Assembly: GCA_905214825.1 (NCBI GenBank)
Contig: CAJMNV010000001.1
Span: 1-40,217 of the forward strand
Origin: an uncultured bacterium
GTDB taxonomy: Bacteria; Bacillota; Clostridia; Lachnospirales; Anaerotignaceae
Direction: 5' to 3'
Length of the DNA stretch: 40,217 bases
The position numbers and the translations under genes were made by a program. The notes beneath the pieces were generated by a model. It was given only the letters and a program-made list of their open reading frames with translations. It did no database searches and had not been told where the DNA came from. Shown here in pieces: positions 14,923 through 25,036 of this stretch; positions within the stretch are counted from its first letter, which is position 1, and every line of letters starts with the position of its first letter.

Positions 14923-15611
14923 GTTTATTGGAAATCAAACAGTTGGAACATCGTTATGGGAATAAAATGACTTTGGCAGGATTGAATTTGACGCTGGAAA
15001 CAGGAGAAATCATTGGTTTATTGGGTCCAAATGGTGTTGGTAAAACTACATTGATGAAAATTATATGTGGCTTGATATCCAATTATGAAGGCAGTGTGTT
15101 GATAGACGGTAATCCCATTGGCATACAAAGCAAATCATTGGTTTCTTATTTGCCTGACCAGACGTATTTTCGCAAAAGTGAAAATATCCGTAGTGCCATT
15201 GGTATGTTTCGAGATTTTTACACAGATTTTGACGAAAAGAAGGCATTGGAAATGGCAATAGATTTACAATTAGATGCCAAACAAAAAATTGGAAGTATGT
15301 CAAAAGGTATGCAGGAAAAATTGCAGTTGATATTTGTGATGAGCAGGAAAGCAAGACTTTTTGTACTAGATGAGCCAATGGGCGGCATTGACCCTTCAAC
15401 CAGAGATTATATTTTGACAACCATATTAAACCAATACACAGAAGATAGTTCGGTATTGCTATCTACCCATTTGGTACATGATACAGAACAAATATTTGAC
15501 AGAGTGGTGTTTTTGAAACAAGGCAGAGTGTTTATCAATGAACAGGTGGATATATTGCGTGCAGAAACGGGTATGTCTATGGACCAATATTTTCGGGAGG
15601 TGTATCGCTAA
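14919..15611 (+). CDS. ABC transporter ATP-binding protein
   Basis: This is a 230-residue ATPase of the ABC-2/YtrB type. Walker A is GPNGVGKTT (36-44), the signature region is SKGMQEKLQ (about 128-136, a divergent LSGGQ), and Walker B with catalytic Glu is LFVLDEP (147-153). An H-loop STHLV follows near 178. The start overlaps the GntR stop and the stop overlaps the permease ATG, so the three genes are coupled. The substrate is unknown; YtrA-controlled exporters often respond to cell-wall stress or antimicrobial peptides. Confidence 0.92.
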   Translation: MSLLEIKQLEHRYGNKMTLAGLNLTLETGEIIGLLGPNGVGKTTLMKIICGLISNYEGSVLIDGNPIGIQSKSLVSYLPDQTYFRKSENIRSAIGMFRDFYTDFDEKKALEMAIDLQLDAKQKIGSMSKGMQEKLQLIFVMSRKARLFVLDEPMGGIDPSTRDYILTTILNQYTEDSSVLLSTHLVHDTEQIFDRVVFLKQGRVFINEQVDILRAETGMSMDQYFREVYR

Positions 15612-16432
15612 TGTTTGGAAAAGTTGTCAAACATGAATTACGCACAAGTGCTATTTTGTATTTGGTGTGTTTTGGGATTGCGTTATTGTTTTGTGTTGCA
15701 ACCATATTCAATGGTAAAATGGCTTGGTATGGAAATGTAAAAAATGATTTGGCAATCACTGTATGGATGTTTTTGATTTTGGCATGTAGCATTTCTATTG
15801 TGGTTTTGGTTTTGATGTATAGTGTTGATACAGCAATACGATATGATCGCAGTATGTATGGCAGAGAGGGATATTTGACATTTACATTACCGATATCTTC
15901 TACACAGTTGGTATTGGGCAAATTGACAGCGTCAGTGATTTGGGGAATTGGTGTTTTTGTGTTGTGTGGTTTGCTTTGTTTTAGCATATTATACAGTACA
16001 ATCGACTCCACAGAAAACATTGTGAAAATATGGGAAATGCTGAGAACAGTATTTTCACAATCAGAGATTGTGTCAAGCATACTATTGTTTTTGGGATTGT
16101 GTTTGGTAGGTATATTGGAAACGGTAGCAACGATTTATTTTTCCATTTGTATTGCATATTTACCATGTTTCCGCAAAGGAAATCGCATGATTGCATTGGG
16201 GCTGTTTTGTGCATTAACTTATGTAGAGAATAAAATATTAGAGTTTCACCCAATATATCAGGATATTGTGTTTGCACAAGATGCAGAAGATATGATATAT
16301 AATAGTATACAACATATGCTTTCTATGTTGCGGGAATTGTTTGTTTTGGGGATTGTGTTAGGGACTGTGTTTACAGTACTATATATAGGTGTAACAATTT
16401 ATATTACAAAGAAACATACTTCATTACAATAA
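15611..16432 (+). CDS. ABC-2 type transporter permease
   Basis: This 273-residue membrane protein has about six hydrophobic segments, starting at AILYLVCFGIALLFCVATIF, and an extracellular stretch rich in acidic residues. It overlaps the ATPase gene by one base (TAATG) and is the membrane partner. The end of the operon is marked by a strong terminator at 16442. Family membership rests on context and topology. Confidence 0.85.
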   Translation: MFGKVVKHELRTSAILYLVCFGIALLFCVATIFNGKMAWYGNVKNDLAITVWMFLILACSISIVVLVLMYSVDTAIRYDRSMYGREGYLTFTLPISSTQLVLGKLTASVIWGIGVFVLCGLLCFSILYSTIDSTENIVKIWEMLRTVFSQSEIVSSILLFLGLCLVGILETVATIYFSICIAYLPCFRKGNRMIALGLFCALTYVENKILEFHPIYQDIVFAQDAEDMIYNSIQHMLSMLRELFVLGIVLGTVFTVLYIGVTIYITKKHTSLQ

Positions 16433-16441
16433 CAAAATGAC

Positions 16442-16482
16442 AAAGGAGAATACATTCATTTTTGTATGTATTCTCCTTTTTG
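16442..16482 (+). terminator. Terminator of the GntR/ABC operon
   Basis: A perfect 14-bp stem (16442-16455 with 16466-16479, core GGAGAATACAT) is followed by T. Confidence 0.9.
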
Positions 16483-16505
16483 GAATGTGATGAAAATGTG
16501 TGGGG

Positions 16506-16721
16506 TTATCTTGTGGGAGGTTGTTCCACAAGGGCGATATCCACAATGATTTTTTTGCATTGTGGACAAAGACAACCTTCCATTTTTGCACCACCCATAT
16601 AACTTTTTGCTACCAAATACTCCTCTTTTTTCTTACCATTTTCGATTTCTTGAAATTGTATATAACGACCGGATTTTAAAACGCCAGTCATCATTTCTGT
16701 ATTGCAATAGGGGCATTTCAT
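16506..16721 (-). CDS. Small zinc-ribbon protein (PF20097-like)
   Basis: This 71-residue protein has two CxxC pairs, CPYCNTEM at residues 3-6 and CLCPQCKK near residues 50-56, typical of a zinc ribbon. Between them are a short beta-rich region and a GGAKMEG turn. AGGAAGCG precedes the ATG. Similar proteins are common single genes in Clostridia; the function is unknown. Confidence 0.8.
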   Translation of the reverse strand: MKCPYCNTEMMTGVLKSGRYIQFQEIENGKKKEEYLVAKSYMGGAKMEGCLCPQCKKIIVDIALVEQPPTR

Positions 16722-16857
16722 TTGGTATTCGCTTCCTTTCCTGTTTTTTTCAGTGTATCACAAATGAGAAATGGTTGTAAACAGATATTGTTTTTACTCG
16801 TCAGAAAGTGTATTTTGTGTTATGATAACGGTATCTGAGAAAAGAGGTGTTTTTTGT

Positions 16858-17445
16858 ATGGCGAAGCTGTATTTTCGTTATGGGGCAATGGGCAGTTCAA
16901 AGTCTGCACAAGCATTGATTACAAAATTTAATTATGAAGAAAAAGGTATGCGTGTGTGGTTATTAAAACCAGCGTTAGATACACGAGATGGTATTGCAGT
17001 GCTCAAAAGCCGTATTGGCTTAACAGCATCTGCCGAAGCAGTTGCAGCAGATATGGATATTTTTCAGGCATTTCAACAAAGGGAACAAGAGTTTTATGAT
17101 GTGATTATTGCAGACGAGGCACAATTTTTTACAATGGCACAAATTGAGCAGTTGCGTGACATTGTGGATATGTATAATGTGCCTGTGTTTTGTTATGGAT
17201 TGCGTACAGATTTTCGGACGAAATTGTTTTTGGGCAGTATCCGCCTTTTTGAATTGGCAGACTCCATTTCGGAGTTGAAAACAGTTTGCAGTTGCGGCAA
17301 CAAAGCCATTGTCAATGCAAGAATAGATGAAAAAGGCAATGTTATAGTAGATGGAGAACAGATTTTTTTGGGTGGCAATGAAAGTTATGAGCCAATGTGT
17401 TATAAGTGTTGGAAAAAAGCCATAAAGAAGGAGCAAACAACATGA
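16858..17445 (+). CDS. tdk: Thymidine kinase
   Basis: This 195-residue type II thymidine kinase phosphorylates thymidine in the salvage pathway. The P-loop is GAMGSSKSA (about 9-17), the DExQ-like lid is IIADEAQFF near 82-90, and thymidine contacts follow in YGLRTDFRTKLF. Zinc ligands are in VCSCGNKA and MCYKCWKK. AAGAGG precedes the ATG at 16858; the longer frame upstream lacks a ribosome site. The stop overlaps the next ATG (ATGA). Confidence 0.94.
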   Translation: MAKLYFRYGAMGSSKSAQALITKFNYEEKGMRVWLLKPALDTRDGIAVLKSRIGLTASAEAVAADMDIFQAFQQREQEFYDVIIADEAQFFTMAQIEQLRDIVDMYNVPVFCYGLRTDFRTKLFLGSIRLFELADSISELKTVCSCGNKAIVNARIDEKGNVIVDGEQIFLGGNESYEPMCYKCWKKAIKKEQTT

Positions 17446-18017
17446 CTGTAAAACAAATGATGGATTTTTTGCACATTGCAGAACGTCTCAAAGACAATAT
17501 CAGGCATTGTACAACAAGCAAACGCAGAGCAGAAAGTGTTGCAGAACACAGCTGGCGTGTGTCTTTGATGGCGATGATGTTGGTGCATGAAATCAAAGAC
17601 GTGGATTTTTATAAAATATTGCAAATGTGTATATTGCACGATTTGGGGGAAAGTATAACAGGAGATATTCCAACTTTTTGGAAAACAGAGGAACATACCA
17701 AAATAGAAGAAATGGCAGTATTTGATTTATTGAAAAAATTACCTGAAAATTTACAAAATGATTGGAAAGCACTATTTTTGGAAATGGATGCCCAACAAAC
17801 CAAAGAAGCAAAAATATATAAAGCGTTGGACAAGCTGGAAGCAGTGATTCAACACAATGAGTCACCGCTGGATACTTGGTTGCCACTGGAATATGAATTA
17901 AATCAAACATATGGCAAAGAAGAAGCAGAAACGGCACATCCATTTTTGGCAGAGTTGCGACAGCTTGCCATAGAAGATACCAAACAGAAATTGATACAAG
18001 AAATTCCAAAAAAATAA
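17442..18017 (+). CDS. HD-domain phosphohydrolase (YfbR-like 5'-deoxynucleotidase)
   Basis: This is a 191-residue HD-superfamily metal hydrolase. The motif order is R-A-E-S-V-A-E-H-S (HD1 His), then ILHDLGE (HD pair, near residues 66-72) with GDIP following, and a distal ALDKLEA Asp. This matches YfbR-type 5'-deoxynucleotidases that dephosphorylate deoxynucleoside monophosphates. It is translationally coupled to thymidine kinase by ATGA, so the pair may balance deoxynucleotide salvage. Substrate assignment is inferred. Confidence 0.85.
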   Translation: MTVKQMMDFLHIAERLKDNIRHCTTSKRRAESVAEHSWRVSLMAMMLVHEIKDVDFYKILQMCILHDLGESITGDIPTFWKTEEHTKIEEMAVFDLLKKLPENLQNDWKALFLEMDAQQTKEAKIYKALDKLEAVIQHNESPLDTWLPLEYELNQTYGKEEAETAHPFLAELRQLAIEDTKQKLIQEIPKK

Positions 18018-18036
18018 CAATAAGGAAGGTGACAAT

Positions 18037-19365
18037 ATGGTTCGCTCCCGTATGAAACTTTCAAATTTGCAGATTGTTGCATTGGGATATTTTTTTGTGA
18101 TATTAACAGGTACGTTGCTTTTGCTTTTGCCCATATCCACACAAAGTGGTACAACCAGCGTATTAGACGCATTGTTTACAGCGGTATCTGCTTCTTGTGT
18201 AACAGGGCTTGTAGTGCAGGATACAGGAACACATTGGACAATATTCGGACAAATCATCATATTGATTTTGATACAAATCGGTGGTTTGGGGTTTATGACA
18301 ATCTCATTGAGTTTTTTGCTTTTGATGCGGCGAAGAATTGGTTTAAGATACAGAGAAGTGATGGTGGAGAGCATCAACTCTACACAAATTGGCGGTATTG
18401 TCCGATTGACCAGAAAAATATTGTGGGGGACGTTGATTTTTGAAACATTGGGAGCTACACTGCTTGCCGTGCGGTTTGTCCCACAATTTGGCTGGGCAAA
18501 AGGACTGTATTTTAGTGTGTTTCATGCCATATCTGCATTTTGTAATGCAGGTTTTGATTTATTTGGTAATTTCCAATCTATTGTGGCATATGCTGATGAT
18601 GGATTGGTCAATTTTACCATCATGGGATTGATTAGCATAGGCGGACTTGGTTTTTTGGTTTGGGACGATATATTGCAAAAAAAGTTTTGCATACATCGTT
18701 ATCGTTTGCATACAAAAATTGTGTTGTCAACGTCTTTGGTTTTGACATTTGGCGGTGGTTTTCTTTTGCTTTTGATGGAACGACATAATTTGGGTGTGGG
18801 TATGGATACCAGTGAAAAAATATTGACATCGTTGTTTCAATCTTGTACGGCAAGAACCGCAGGATTTAACAGCGTAGACCCTGCGGCAATGACAGGTGGT
18901 AGCAAGTTGTTGATGATGTTGTTGATGTTTATTGGCGGCAGCCCAGGTTCTACCGCAGGGGGTATCAAAACCACAACATTTATTGTGATATTGATGTATA
19001 CATTGGCAGGGGTGCGTCATGAAAAAGGTGCCAATATATTTGGCAGAAGATTGGGACAAGAAGAATTGCAAAAAGCCATATATGTCTTTTTTTTCAATTT
19101 GGCATTTGTGTTGATGGGCAGTTTGGCAATATGCTGTGTACAAGAGATTGATATGACAGATGTTTTGTTTGAGGCATTTTCTGCAATGGGTACAGTTGGG
19201 ATTACAACAGGTATTACAAGAGACTTGGTGCCATTGTCACGATGTATTATTATATTCTTGATGTATTGCGGCAGAGTGGGTAGTATTTCATTTGCTGTGG
19301 CGTTGTTGGAACGCAAAGCCCCGCCACCTGTGACACTGCCTGTGGAAAAAATTACCATTGGATAA
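18037..19365 (+). CDS. ktrB: Potassium uptake channel subunit (TrkH/KtrB family)
   Basis: This 442-residue membrane protein is the ion-conducting subunit of a Ktr/Trk potassium importer. The four P-loop repeats are visible: SASCVTGLVV, SAFCNAGFDLFG, TARTAGFNSVD and SAMGTVGITTG, each with the filter glycine. Two hydrophobic helices flank each. Its length fits KtrB better than the larger TrkH. GGAAGGTG precedes the ATG. The RCK regulatory partner follows after 23 bases. Confidence 0.93.
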   Translation: MVRSRMKLSNLQIVALGYFFVILTGTLLLLLPISTQSGTTSVLDALFTAVSASCVTGLVVQDTGTHWTIFGQIIILILIQIGGLGFMTISLSFLLLMRRRIGLRYREVMVESINSTQIGGIVRLTRKILWGTLIFETLGATLLAVRFVPQFGWAKGLYFSVFHAISAFCNAGFDLFGNFQSIVAYADDGLVNFTIMGLISIGGLGFLVWDDILQKKFCIHRYRLHTKIVLSTSLVLTFGGGFLLLLMERHNLGVGMDTSEKILTSLFQSCTARTAGFNSVDPAAMTGGSKLLMMLLMFIGGSPGSTAGGIKTTTFIVILMYTLAGVRHEKGANIFGRRLGQEELQKAIYVFFFNLAFVLMGSLAICCVQEIDMTDVLFEAFSAMGTVGITTGITRDLVPLSRCIIIFLMYCGRVGSISFAVALLERKAPPPVTLPVEKITIG

Positions 19366-19388
19366 TAAAATGAGAGGTAGGAAAGAAT

Positions 19389-20033
19389 ATGAAATCCTTT
19401 TTGATTGTAGGTATGGGGTCTTTTGGACACCACTTGTGTCGATGTCTGGCAGAAAACGATTGTGAAATCATGGTCGTGGACAAAGATGCGTATGCTGTGG
19501 AAGATGTGCTTTCTTTGGGGGTGAGTGCAAGGATTGGAGATTGTACCAATTTGGACGTGTTGCGTTCATTTGGCATCAATTTGTTCGATGTTTGTTTTGT
19601 GTGTATGGGTACGAATTTCAAAAATAGTTTGCAAATCACCAGTTTTTTGAAAGAATTGGGTGCAAAAAAAGTATTTGCAAAGGCAGATGAAGATATACAA
19701 GCAAAATTTTTGAAACATATTGGGGCGGATAAAGTCATTTATCCTGAAAAAAATGTTGCACAACAGCTTGCGATTTCTGTCAATTTGGATAATATTTTTG
19801 ATTTGATACCATTTGCAGAAAATTATTATATCGTGGAAATACAGCCTTTGGCAGTTTGGATTGGAAAAACAGTTATTGATGTGAATTTTCGTGCAAAATA
19901 TAAATTGAATATCATTGCGGTCAAACAAGGTGATGAAGTGATACCATTGCCCAGTGCCAATTATGTGTTTGCAAAAGAAGAACATTTGATGGTGCTTGGA
20001 CATATGGACGATATTCGAAAAGTTGTGGATTGA
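19389..20033 (+). CDS. ktrA: Potassium uptake regulatory subunit (TrkA/KtrA family)
   Basis: This 214-residue cytosolic RCK protein has an N-terminal Rossmann domain (GMGSFGHHLCRCLAEN with acidic VVDKD after strand 2) that binds nucleotide. An RCK_C domain (about 135-214) follows; in related KtrA proteins this domain binds c-di-AMP. It gates the KtrB channel encoded just upstream. The window also encodes the c-di-AMP phosphodiesterase GdpP, which fits that regulation. Confidence 0.93.
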   Translation: MKSFLIVGMGSFGHHLCRCLAENDCEIMVVDKDAYAVEDVLSLGVSARIGDCTNLDVLRSFGINLFDVCFVCMGTNFKNSLQITSFLKELGAKKVFAKADEDIQAKFLKHIGADKVIYPEKNVAQQLAISVNLDNIFDLIPFAENYYIVEIQPLAVWIGKTVIDVNFRAKYKLNIIAVKQGDEVIPLPSANYVFAKEEHLMVLGHMDDIRKVVD

Positions 20034-20226
20034 TGGAATTTTTCAAAAAATATGATTTGTCATCATTGTGGTATATTACAAAATCCTTACAGTTTTATAA
20101 AGGCAATCGTTTTCATGATTTTATGCTTGCGTGCAATGCGGTTTTTCTGTTAAACTATAACAATGCAATAATATGACCGTTTGAGAAATACGGCAACAGA
20201 AAGAAAATCAAAATGAGGTGAACCAA

Positions 20227-22806
20227 ATGGGTTTGTTGGAAAAAATATTCGGGAATTACAGTGAAAAAGAAATCAAAAAAATCAAACCGATTGTACAAAA
20301 AATTGAATCACTGGCTCCCCAATATGCAGCACTTTCGGACGAAGAACTGAAAGGCAAAACAAAAGAATTTAAAGACCGTCTGGCAAAGGGTGAAACATTG
20401 GACGATATTTTGCCAGAAGCTTATGCAGTGGTAAGAGAAACAGCGTCTCGTCCTCATGTGTTGAATATGCGTCATTTTCCTGTGCAGTTGATGGGCGGTA
20501 TTGTCATGCACCAAGGACGTATTGCTGAAATGAGAACTGGGGAAGGGAAAACATTGGTGGCAACACTGTCCGCATATTTGAATGCCTTGGAAGGCAAAGG
20601 CGTACATGTTGTGACTGTCAATGACTATTTGGCACAGCGTGACAGTGAATGGGTAAGTCCCATATTCAATGCTTTGGATATGACCGTAGGCGTTATTTTG
20701 AATGACATGGATAATGACCAACGTCGTGCGGCATATGCTTGTGATGTCACATATGGCACAAACAATGAATTTGGTTTTGACTATTTGCGTGACAATATGG
20801 TTGTTAGAAAAGAAAGTATGGTACAAAGGGATTTGCACTTTGCCATCATCGACGAAGTGGACTCTGTGTTGATTGACGAAGCAAGAACCCCTTTGATTAT
20901 TTCTGGCAGTGGTTCCAAATCCACAGATTTGTATCGTGTGGCAGATTTGTTTGTAAAACAGTTGAAAAAAGGTCGTATATTGAATGAAGATGATGCGATG
21001 AACCCTTTGATGAAAGAAGAATTGCAAGAAGAAGGCGATTATATTCTGGACGAAAAGGCAAAAAGCGTTGTGCTGACGCAAGAAGGGATTGCCAAAGCAG
21101 AAAGATTTTTCTCTGTGGATAACTTGTCTGACCCTGAAAATTTGGAATTGCAACACCATATCAACAATGCATTGAAAGCAAACTACAATATGCATTTGGA
21201 TAAAGATTATGTAGTCAATGAAGGCGAAATCGTCATTGTTGATGAATTTACAGGTCGTATGATGCCGGGCAGAAGATATTCTGATGGTCTGCATCAAGCA
21301 ATCGAAGCAAAAGAAAATGTACAAGTAAGACGAGAAAGCAAAACATTGGCAACCATCACATTCCAGAATTATTTCAACAAATATAAAAAGAAATGTGGTA
21401 TGACAGGTACTGCAAAAACAGAAGAAGACGAATTCCGTAACATTTATGGTATGGACGTTGTGGAAATTCCCACAAACAAACCGGTTGCAAGAAAAGATTT
21501 GCAAGATTTGGTATATCGTACCGAAGCAGGCAAATTCCGTGCTGTGGTACAAGATATTGCAAAATCATATGAAACAGGACAGCCTGTTTTGGTGGGTACT
21601 GTCACCATTGAAAAATCAGAAGAATTGAGCAGGCTGCTCAAAAGAGAAGGTATCAAACATCAGGTGCTGAATGCAAAATATCACGCACAAGAAGCAGAAA
21701 TTGTTGCATAAAAAAAAAAAAAAGGTGCAGTTACCATTGCGACAAACATGGCCGGTCGTGGTACAGACATCAAACTGGGAGAAGGCGTACCAGAGTTGGG
21801 TGGTTTGAAAATCATCGGTACAGAACGTCATGAATCCAGACGTATTGACAACCAGTTGCGTGGGCGTTCCGGTCGTCAAGGTGACCCTGGTGAATCCAGA
21901 TTTTATATTTCTTTGGAAGACGATTTGATGCGTTTGTTTGGCTCTGAAAAAACCATGAAATTGGTAGATGCAATGGGTATGAGCGAAGACGAACCCATTG
22001 AAGCAGGTATGCTGACAAAAGCCATTGAAAATGCACAGAAAAAAGTTGAAGGCAATAACTTTGCAATCCGTAAACATTTGCTGGAATATGACCAAGTCAT
22101 GAACGAACAGCGTGAAGTCATTTATGGCGAAAGAAAACGTGTGTTGTATGGTGAAAATCTGAGAGAAAGTATCATGAATATGATAAATCAGACCATAGAT
22201 CGTATCATTGATGCACATATCAGCGAAGAACAACTGCCGGAAGAATGGGATATGAATGCATTGAGTGAAACATTCTCTGCAATCATTCCAGTAGGTAAAA
22301 TCAACATCAAAGAAGATGCGATGTCCAAAATGACAAAAGAAAAAATGAAAGAAAATCTCAAAAAACTGGGTGTACAGCTGTATGAGATGAAAGAAAAAGA
22401 AATCGGCGACGAAGAACGTATGCGTGAATTGGAAAGAGTTGTAATGTTGCGTGCCATCGACCAAAAATGGATGGACCACATTGATGATATGGACCAAATG
22501 CGTCAAGGTATCGGGTTGCATGCTTATGCACAACGTGACCCGCTGATTGAATATAAATTTGCGGCATATGATATGTTTGAAGAAATGAGCAATCATATAC
22601 AAGAAGATACTTTGAAAATATTGTATCGTGTGCGTATCGAAACAGAGGCAACCAGAGAAGAAGTACAACAGCCTATGTTTACAAACAAAGATGATACCAC
22701 AACCAAAAAACCCAAAAAAAGAGAAGAAGAAAAAATTGGTAGAAATGACCTTTGCCCTTGTGGTAGTGGTAAAAAATATAAACAGTGTTGCGGCAGAAAT
22801 GCATAA
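20227..22806 (+). pseudogene. secA: Preprotein translocase ATPase SecA, with in-frame stop
   Basis: SecA powers protein export through SecYEG. The frame spans about 859 codons, matching the family, with Walker A MRTGEGKTLVATL near 102-114, DEVD with IDEARTPLIISG near 213-230, GMTGTAKTE, TNMAGRGTDI and a zinc-binding C terminus (CPCGSGKKYKQCCGR). After residue 494 a TAA (21709-21711) is followed by 12 A, so five codons that normally encode a segment like EAGKK read stop-KKKK; the frame is kept on both sides. SecA is essential, so a sequencing or assembly error is most likely. The ATG at 20227 follows GAGGTG; a GTG at 20218 is less likely. Confidence 0.9.
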
Positions 22807-22833
22807 AACACTTTGCTTATGAACTGGACGGGG

Positions 22834-22860
22834 AAACATTGCATATATGTAATGTTTTTC
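22834..22860 (+). terminator. Terminator after secA
   Basis: AAACATT (22834-22840) pairs with AATGTTT (22851-22857), with a further weak inner stem and a T tail. Confidence 0.6.
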
Positions 22861-22908
22861 CGAAAAGATAAAAGAAAAAATATCCATATATAAAGGAGTT
22901 GATTTTTG

Positions 22909-24013
22909 ATGTTCGAATTAGAACAAATTCGATTGGGCTTGTCTGCCTACGATGAAAAATTAGAGGAAATGGGGGCTTCACTTTGACGTCGCTGGTGCGA
23001 AAGAAAAGATAGCCGAATTGGAAGAACTTTCTGCTGATCCCGATTTTTGGAATGATATGCAGAAAAGTCAGAAAACTTTGCAACAATTAAAAGCTTTGAA
23101 AAACAAAGTCGAAACATATGAAGGTCTTGTGACAAAATACGAAGATATTTTGACACTCATTGAAATGGGTATCGAAGAACAAGACGAAACCGTTTACGAA
23201 GAAGTCAAAGAAATGAATGACAGCTTTTTGGAAGAATACGAACAGCTGCATGTGGCAACCATGTTGGACGGGGAATATGACCGCAACAATGCCATTGTGA
23301 CATTGCACGCAGGTACAGGCGGCACAGAGGCTTGTGACTGGACAAATATGCTGTTTCGTATGTACACCAAATGGGCGGCAAAAGCAGGTTTTGAAGTGGA
23401 AATATTGGATATGCTAGATGGTGACGAAGCAGGTTTGAAATCTGTGACATTGCAGATAAATGGCGAAAATGCTTATGGTTATTTGAAATCTGAAAAAGGT
23501 ATCCATCGTTTGGTGCGTGTGTCACCGTTTGACAGCTCTGGCAGACGACATACTTCTTTTGCCTCTTGCGATGTTATGCCAGAAATTGAAAATGATAATG
23601 AAATTGAAGTCAAAGCAGATGACATTCGTATTGACACATATCGTGCAAGCGGTGCAGGTGGTCAGCACGTCAACAAAACATCTTCTGCAATTCGTATCAC
23701 ACATTTCCCAACAGGAATTGTTGTACAGTGTCAAGATGAAAGAAGCCAATTTAGTAACAAAGAGCGTGCTTTCAAAATGCTCAAAAGTAAATTGTTATCA
23801 TTGAAAATAGAAGAACAAATGCAGAAATTGGCAGAAATTCGTGGTGATGTTAAAGAAATTGGCTGGGGCAGTCAAATTCGTTCTTATGTATTTATGCCAT
23901 ATACAATGGTAAAAGACCATCGTACAGGTGAAGAAACGGGTAATGTCAATGCAGTGATGGATGGTGCCATTGATAATTTTATGAGTGCCTATCTGGCTTG
24001 GATACACAGCTAA
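22909..24013 (+). CDS. prfB: Peptide chain release factor 2, programmed +1 frameshift
   Basis: RF2 recognises UGA and UAA stops. The first 25 codons (22909-22983) end at CTT, then TGA-C at 22984-22987. Skipping one base joins GAC (22985) to the long frame that runs to 24013. This CTT-TGA-C site with an upstream G-rich Shine-Dalgarno-like stretch (GGGGG at 22970-22975) is the classical autoregulatory frameshift of prfB. The product is about 367 residues, with the tripeptide anticodon SPF (RVSPFDSSG) and the catalytic GGQ (GAGGQHVNKT). AAAGGAG precedes the ATG at 22909. The frameshift sequence argues that this is a real site and not an error. Confidence 0.95.
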
Positions 24014-24029
24014 AAGGAGCATACGGACT

Positions 24030-25013
24030 TTGAAAGAAATTAAAATTACACAAAATGAACAAAATCAAAGACTGGATAAATATTTGATGAAATATTTCAA
24101 CAAAGCCCCAAAAAGCTTTGTATATAAAATGCTTCGCAAAAAGCGGATTAAACGAAACGGTAAAAAAGCAGAGGGTGGCGAGATGCTTTTGGAGGGGGAT
24201 ACCCTCCAACTGTATCTGGCAGAAGAAACCATGCAAGATTTTATGGAACAAAAAGCAGTACCTGTTGCAAAACGGCATTTTGGCATTGTGTATGAAGATG
24301 ATGACTTGCTTGTTGTGAACAAACCAGCAGGACTTTTGACACACCCAGAAACAGCAGAAGACAGAGAAACACTCATTGACCAAATATTGTACTATCTGTA
24401 TCAAAAAGGGCAGTATATACCAGATGCACAAAGCACATTTACACCCGCAGTGTGCAATCGTTTGGACAGAAACACAAGTGGTATTGTCATTGCAGGCAAA
24501 ACATTGCGTGCAGTACAAGCAGTCAATGAGGCCATTCGCACAAAACATTTGGAAAAATATTATGTGACATTGGTTTCAGGTGTTGTGGAACAATCTGGGG
24601 AAATTGATTTGTATTTATCAAAAGATGAAAGCCGCAATCAAGTGCGTACAAGCACAACCGACAAAGCAGGGTATCGCAAAGCACGCACAAAATACCGGCC
24701 TTTGGCAAATACCGCAGATTGTACATTGCTGGAATTGCAACTGATTACAGGAAAAACACACCAAATTCGTGCACATTTGCAGGCAATTGGACACCCCGTT
24801 TGGGGAGATAGAAAATATGGCAATGGTGTTGTCAATACAGCACTCAAAGCAAAATTTGCCATATCCAACCAATGTTTGCATGCACAAAGAATTGTTTGGA
24901 AACAACAAGAAGGATTTCTTGGCTATTTGTATGGCAAAGAAATGAAAGCCCATTTGCCCAAACAAATGCAGGCAGTTTGTGATACGTTGTTTGGTGAACA
25001 GGAACACTTCTGA
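24030..25013 (+). CDS. RluA-family RNA pseudouridine synthase
   Basis: This protein of about 327 residues converts uridine to pseudouridine in rRNA or tRNA. It has an N-terminal S4-like RNA-binding domain (RLDKYLMKYFNKAPKSFVYK) and a catalytic domain with the invariant Asp in NRLDRNTSGIV. TGKTHQIRAHL, the signature of the RluA/C/D group, follows. The start is taken as TTG at 24030, 10 bases after AAAGGAG; the frame extends upstream only into prfB. The exact target uridine cannot be told. Confidence 0.9.
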   Translation: MKEIKITQNEQNQRLDKYLMKYFNKAPKSFVYKMLRKKRIKRNGKKAEGGEMLLEGDTLQLYLAEETMQDFMEQKAVPVAKRHFGIVYEDDDLLVVNKPAGLLTHPETAEDRETLIDQILYYLYQKGQYIPDAQSTFTPAVCNRLDRNTSGIVIAGKTLRAVQAVNEAIRTKHLEKYYVTLVSGVVEQSGEIDLYLSKDESRNQVRTSTTDKAGYRKARTKYRPLANTADCTLLELQLITGKTHQIRAHLQAIGHPVWGDRKYGNGVVNTALKAKFAISNQCLHAQRIVWKQQEGFLGYLYGKEMKAHLPKQMQAVCDTLFGEQEHF

Positions 25014-25036
25014 ACAGAAGAAGGAGTGAGATTTTT

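Noticed and set aside
20308..22887. Two minus-strand frames of more than 400 codons opposite secA
   Set aside because: They are rich in Phe, Cys and His, as expected for antisense of a biased gene, and have no ribosome sites. SecA on the plus strand explains the region.
22981..22987. prfB as a frameshifted pseudogene
   Set aside because: CTT-TGA-C is the known programmed frameshift site of RF2, and both frames match the protein.
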